Source of the DNA: Halocaridina rubra
Taxonomy: Eukaryota; Arthropoda; Malacostraca; Decapoda; Atyidae
Direction: 5' to 3'
DNA length: 64,000 nt
NCBI GenBank assembly: GCA_037179515.1
Contig: JAXCGZ010003870.1
Location: 74,501 to 138,500 of the forward strand
The notes below the pieces were generated by a model, which worked only from the letters and a program-made list of their open reading frames with translations, was not told the DNA's origin and did not search any database. The position numbers and the translations under genes are program-made. Positions 59,411-64,000 of this stretch are shown piece by piece (within the stretch, counting starts at the first letter, position 1; each line of letters begins with the position of its first letter).

Positions 59411-62400
59411 GAAGACAATTCCAATTTAACACAAATAATTCTAGACGTTGCAAGAGGCAAGAAGGTTAAATGATGAAAGAAATGAAGAAGAGAAGAAAAA
59501 TTTTCGTTACGGAATACTTCCAGACAAAGGGGAGATAAAGAAGATAATGACAGAAGATCAGGGGATGGGGCCTCATTAAGATTGTTATACACAAATGCTG
59601 ATGGATTAGCTGGTAAGGCAGTAGAATTAAAAGATAGGATTCACAACAGTAAGGCAGATATAGTAGCAATTACAGAGACTAAGTTGAGTGAGGACATAAA
59701 CAGTGTCACAGTTTTTCCTAAGGGCTTCAGAATACTAAGGGTCGAAAGATCTGAGAGGACTGGTGGAGGGATAGCACTGCTCATAAGTGAGAGGATTCAA
59801 GTTGAAGAAATAAACTTGGCTATAGAAAGTGAGTTCAGGGAATTTCTTGTTGCTCGCATAAATACTGGGTCAGAGAGCATTATAATAACTGTTGTATACA
59901 ACCCACCAAGGAACCAAAATAGGCTTGAAATTTATGAGGAAAGTCATATAGGTACGATTGAAGTCATAAACTCAGTTGTTAACATGGCGCGGGAGAAAAA
60001 ATGTAGGATTTTGATTATGGGAGACTTTAATCATAAAGAGATAGATTGGATAAATCTTGACCCACACAGTGGTGAGGACTCCTTTGGGGCAAGATTCCTA
60101 GATTGCGTACAAGGGAATTTCCTACACCAACATGTAATGGAACCAACAAGAGCCAGGGGTGGGGATGAGCCATCACTACTTGATCTGGTGTTCACAGATA
60201 ATGTGTTGGATATTGAAAATATTGAGTATGAACCACCAATTGGAAAGAGTGACCACTGTGTGTTGTTGATGGAGTATATCATTGAAGACATTCTTCCTGA
60301 GAGTAGAGGCACTGAGGACATGAGGAGGAACTATCAGAAAGGAGATTACATCAAAATGAATGAGCTTTTTGCAGTTATTGACTGGAGAACCTTATTTTAC
60401 AACAAATCTGTACAAGAAATGTATGACATCTTTTGTGAGAAATATGGGAAGATAGTAGATTGCTGCATACCTGTCACCAAAGTAGGTGTAATTCATGCCA
60501 GAGAGAAATGGTTCGATAATGGGTGTAAAAGAGCTAAGGAGTGGAGAGACAAATGCTGGAAAAGGTATAGGAGGAGGAAAAACATAAATGCCTGGCAAAC
60601 CTACAAAAGAGCAAGAAATGACTACCTAAGTAAAAGGAGAGAGGCAGAGAAAGATTATGAGAGGGACATCACCAGGAAGGCTAAAGAAAATCCCAAGCTT
60701 TTCCACAGCTTTATCAGAGGAAAACTGAAGGTAAAAGAACAGGTTTTAAGGCTAAAGAGAGCGGATGGAAGCATCACTGAGACGGACGAAGAGATCTGCA
60801 AAGAATTGAACAAGGAGTTTCAGTCAGTATTTACAGTAGAAAATACCCCACCCCCTCAGATTGCAGTGATAGAAGCTCAAGGGCCGGTATTAGAGAACAT
60901 CAACCTTACAGCCACAGAGGTATGCAAAGCGCTGATGGATTTAGATGTTCATAAAGCTACAGGTCCTGATGACATATCCCCTCATGTGCTTAAAAAATGC
61001 GCAAACACAATATCAGTGGCACTAAGTATCATATTTAAGGAGTCATTGGAGTCGGGGGAGATTCCAAGATGCTGGAAACAAGCAAATGTGATACCTATCT
61101 TCAAAAAGGGAAGGAGGGATACGGCTCTGAACTATAGACCAGTTTCCTTGACCAGCATAGTTTGCAAACTTATGGAGAAACTACTAAGGAAACATATCTC
61201 TCTTCACTTGGAATCCTTCAACTTTTTGTCAGTGAGGCAACATGGCTTCAGAGAAGGAAGATCAACAATAACAAACTTATTAGAATTTTATGATGAGGTA
61301 AGCCAAATCTTACAGGAAAGAGAGGGCTGGGCAGATTGCATATTCCTAGACTTCCAGAAAGCGTTTGACACTGTTCCACATGGGAGACTTATTAAGAAGC
61401 TGCAATCAATGGCTAGAATAGGTGGAAATGTCTTGGAATGGATAAAAACTTACTTAGAAGGAAGGGAACAGAGGGTTAGAGTAAGACACTCAGTGTCTGA
61501 ATGGAGAAGAGTTAGTAGTGGAGTCCCACAGGGTTCAGTTTTAGGGCCACTTTTGTTCCTTGTATATGTAAATGACCTACCAGAGTCTGTAAATTCATTC
61601 ATGAATATGTTTGCAGATGATGCAAAGATTGTGAAGAAAGTAAAAAACGAGAACAATGGTAGAGAACTTCAGGAGGATCTAAATAATCTGCATGAGTGGT
61701 CAGAAAAGTGGCTAATGAAATTCAATACCTCAAAATGTAAGGTAATGAGAATGGGTACAAGTGCAAGAAGGCCCAAGCTTGACTACTCGGTGGCTGGAGT
61801 ACAACTTCAAGAGACAGAAAATGAGAGAGATCTAGGAGTAAACATACTGGCAGATTTGTCTCCAGAAATACATATAAATGGCGTAGTAAGGGCAGCATAT
61901 GCATTCTTATCAAATGTAAGGGTAGCCTTCAGGCACATGGACAAGGAAATGTTCAGAAATATTTATGTAACCTATGTGAGGCCAAAACTCGAATATGCAG
62001 CCCCCTCTTGGAATCCGCACTTGAAAAAGCACATAGCTAAGCTTGAAAAAGTTCAAAGACATGCCACGAAACTGGTGCCAGAAATACGCAATCTCGGTTA
62101 TGATGAGAGGCTGAGGGAATTAGACTTGCCATCACTCGAAGCTAGAAGAGTAAGGGGGGATATGGTGACAGTCTTTAAATTCCTTCATGGTTATGATAGA
62201 GTGGATAGGGATCGATATTTCGATATGGCTGGCTCTAGAACTAGAGGTCATAGTTTGAAGCTTCGGAAGAAAACTTGTTTGCAGGATGTAAGGAAATACT
62301 TTTTCAGTGTAAGAGTAGTTGATAATTGGAATTCGCTAAGCGAGGAGGTAGTTAATGCTACCTCAATCCATAGTTTTAAGGACAGGTATGATAAGTATCA

Positions 62401-62490
62401 CTAAGTCAAAAAATGGAACCGATCAGGAGACGGGAAGATACGAGCTTTGGGCTCTTTCCCGTAAACACAATTAGGTAATCACAATTAGGT
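59411..62490 (+). mobile_element. CR1-like LINE nested in another LINE
   Basis: Carries an open ORF2 and ends in a short tandem tail, CACAATTAGGTAAT twice (about 62466-62495), as CR1 and L2 elements do instead of poly(A). The left boundary is approximate (59400-59420). ORF1 is absent apart from perhaps a few codons, so it is 5'-truncated. Confidence 0.8.
59582..62404 (+). CDS. CR1-like ORF2: endonuclease and reverse transcriptase (940 codons)
   Basis: An APE endonuclease begins at LLYTNADGLAGKAVELKDRI, with IVAITETKLSE, MGDFNHKEIDW near residue 147 and GKSDHCVL near 221. The reverse transcriptase has NVIPIFKKGRRDTALNYRPV, SVRQHGFREGRSTITNLLEF, IFLDFQKAFDTVPH, SSGVPQGSVLGPLLFLVYVN and the catalytic FADD near 677. 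The C-terminus has YVRPKLEYAAPSWNPHLKK and VVDNWNSLSEEVVNA. The frame is open from a stop at about 59483, but there is no ATG before the endonuclease, so the true start is lost or upstream. The coordinate starts at a TTG codon. Continuous coding sequence suggests recent activity. Confidence 0.88.
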   Translation: MLYTNADGLAGKAVELKDRIHNSKADIVAITETKLSEDINSVTVFPKGFRILRVERSERTGGGIALLISERIQVEEINLAIESEFREFLVARINTGSESIIITVVYNPPRNQNRLEIYEESHIGTIEVINSVVNMAREKKCRILIMGDFNHKEIDWINLDPHSGEDSFGARFLDCVQGNFLHQHVMEPTRARGGDEPSLLDLVFTDNVLDIENIEYEPPIGKSDHCVLLMEYIIEDILPESRGTEDMRRNYQKGDYIKMNELFAVIDWRTLFYNKSVQEMYDIFCEKYGKIVDCCIPVTKVGVIHAREKWFDNGCKRAKEWRDKCWKRYRRRKNINAWQTYKRARNDYLSKRREAEKDYERDITRKAKENPKLFHSFIRGKLKVKEQVLRLKRADGSITETDEEICKELNKEFQSVFTVENTPPPQIAVIEAQGPVLENINLTATEVCKALMDLDVHKATGPDDISPHVLKKCANTISVALSIIFKESLESGEIPRCWKQANVIPIFKKGRRDTALNYRPVSLTSIVCKLMEKLLRKHISLHLESFNFLSVRQHGFREGRSTITNLLEFYDEVSQILQEREGWADCIFLDFQKAFDTVPHGRLIKKLQSMARIGGNVLEWIKTYLEGREQRVRVRHSVSEWRRVSSGVPQGSVLGPLLFLVYVNDLPESVNSFMNMFADDAKIVKKVKNENNGRELQEDLNNLHEWSEKWLMKFNTSKCKVMRMGTSARRPKLDYSVAGVQLQETENERDLGVNILADLSPEIHINGVVRAAYAFLSNVRVAFRHMDKEMFRNIYVTYVRPKLEYAAPSWNPHLKKHIAKLEKVQRHATKLVPEIRNLGYDERLRELDLPSLEARRVRGDMVTVFKFLHGYDRVDRDRYFDMAGSRTRGHSLKLRKKTCLQDVRKYFFSVRVVDNWNSLSEEVVNATSIHSFKDRYDKYH

Positions 62491-63990
62491 AATCACTAAA
62501 GCATTCCTCATTCCCAACACTCCACACACACTACAAATACACAACAAGTACAAGCACTAACAAAAATCAACAACTAAATATTAAAACATCATTCATTACT
62601 TTGGAATACTTACCTGCATACACTTGACCACAAAACTAACTCTACAAAACACTAAGCAGCATTACACTTTCCTACGGTAACACAAAAATATCACATGGTG
62701 TTATCACAACTAAACACACCATACCCTAAAACTAACAACAGAGAAATACCCTCATCAATCATTTCTCTCATGTTAGCCATCTTCTCCACTGTGAAAATCA
62801 ACGCGTCATCAGAGACAGTTTTCTACAGACTTTGCACTTTTCACCAACCATCACAAGAGGAACATAATAAACAATACCAAGCACTCATCTGCCTGTAACC
62901 ATGACAATTTAAGTAACACACACCCTATACACCTGGGGCCACAAGGAATACAAACAATCACCAACATACGTAACTATGACTTCTCACACAAAACACAATA
63001 CCCAACATCTAGAAGCAAGGTGTCATTGTCACAATCACCAAACCAAACAAAAACCTCATGTTACCCTCATCACATAAGCCCATTACATTACATTACTCTA
63101 CACCCCTTCCAATGTTACTAAATGGCTAATATAGCAACAAATCACACATCACATTCCCTCAGTCCCATCACAGCAAGATTTCAGTCTACTACACTCCATA
63201 AACCCTTCTTGAAGATCTAACAAACAGTTTTTGAGGGCATTAATTCCACTATGCTACCACATAAAGCCACTTCTCGTCACATTAGACACACGTAAAACTT
63301 TTGACGTCCTCCTTCATCATAACCTCATAAATAAGATTTTCAACACAAACATGCAAAATAACCCAAGAAGATTGCAGGTCAACTAGCTACCTCACAGGCA
63401 AGTGTTCAGCCAGTCATCAAACATCAGAAACTTTAGTCCCTCCAAGATCTGTTTTTTCATCTACAACCTTTAATCTACCCACATCACACTCACTACAAAT
63501 ACTTATAGCTTCATACACAGATGACATAATATTCACACATACACATGATATGTAAACATATGCAGACTCCCTCCAGTCTTACCTTAACATACTATACGAA
63601 CGGTTCATACAAACAGAATTAATTTAGCCCCAGCCAAACCCACAATACTGCCCTAGCAAACTGGACACCAGATGACCATCAGATTCCACAAATCTCATCA
63701 CAAACATCCTCTTAACACACGAACCTAAAATTGTTGGTATAAAATACGATACATCAGTGTTATTTAAGTAACATGACATAAGACATCAAAAACAATCTGA
63801 CACCAAGATTCAATGCCCTCAGATCACTTGGCCAAACAACATTTCGGATATGACAAGGAAACCACTTCCATAATATACAAACAATATAACGGCTTGGTAC
63901 TGGAATATGCAAGCCATGCTTTAACCTCGCTAAAATACACCACCATACCTTATAAAGTATTCAAAACTAAGCAATAATAATAAGCACAGG
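62491..63990 (+). pseudogene. Host LINE, 3' part (reverse transcriptase), runs to near window end
   Basis: Frames read LEYLPAYT near 62610, TRKTFDVLHHNLINKIFNTN-like sequence near 63290-63350, SYLTGKCSASHQTS near 63400, SYTDDIIFTHTHDM near 63510 (normally YADDI) and KIVGIKYDTSVLF near 63730. NALRSLGQTTFGYDKET and LVLEYASHALTSLKYTTIP follow near 63810-63950. This order continues the endonuclease piece before the CR1-like insertion. Many stops. Confidence 0.65.
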
Positions 63991-64000
63991 TAACATAGCT

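Overview
The window is nuclear DNA of an arthropod, most likely a decapod crustacean. I infer this from the arthropod-type SDHA protein, the very long AT-rich introns, several long (TA)n arrays, and the mix of Tigger, mariner, CsRn1-like Gypsy, BEL/Pao, Jockey-like and CR1-like elements. Nothing looks bacterial or viral.

Positions 1-29190 hold one host gene on the + strand: SDHA, the flavoprotein subunit of succinate dehydrogenase (mitochondrial complex II). I could place thirteen coding exons, all joining in phase and giving 645 codons plus a stop. Only the first exon, with the start codon and most of the mitochondrial presequence, is unplaced; its 3' edge may be bases 1-9. The introns carry most of the gene's length and are full of insertions. 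These include a tRNA-derived SINE with a 17-bp target duplication, a mariner-type MITE, a young 7.06-kb LTR element with almost no coding capacity, a 225-bp foldback, a dead LINE, a dead Tigger transposase, a Tigger-like MITE between (TA)n arrays, and a palindromic cluster of tRNA-like repeats. At least eight copies of a second tRNA-derived SINE lie in SDHA introns on both strands.

From 29.2 to 64 kb I found no host gene. This part is layered transposon debris. In order: a dispersed repeat family (30.1-31.0 kb); a 5'-truncated LINE on the - strand (31.5-32.9 kb); a roughly 130-bp tandem repeat (33.8-34.1 kb); a TIR element with a 60-bp poly(A) retroposon in one arm (34.7-35.4 kb); a Jockey-type LINE with an open 931-codon ORF2 but a broken ORF1 (36-41 kb); and two inverted pieces of a CsRn1-like Gypsy element on either side of a BEL/Pao gag-protease fragment (41.8-50.1 kb). 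One of those Gypsy LTRs is itself interrupted by a LINE 3' end. Then come a ZMYM1-like hAT remnant (52.2-53.3 kb), another dead LINE (53.8-54.8 kb), a frameshifted relative of the 32-kb LINE (56.3-58.8 kb), and a CR1-like element with a 940-codon open frame nested inside another LINE (58.8-64 kb).

The most notable points are the young coding-poor LTR element inside SDHA with repeated copies of its own LTR terminus; the palindromic SINE cluster bracketed by (TA)n; the split, inverted Gypsy copies; and several clean nested insertions with readable target duplications. I did not find a clearly new functional system.
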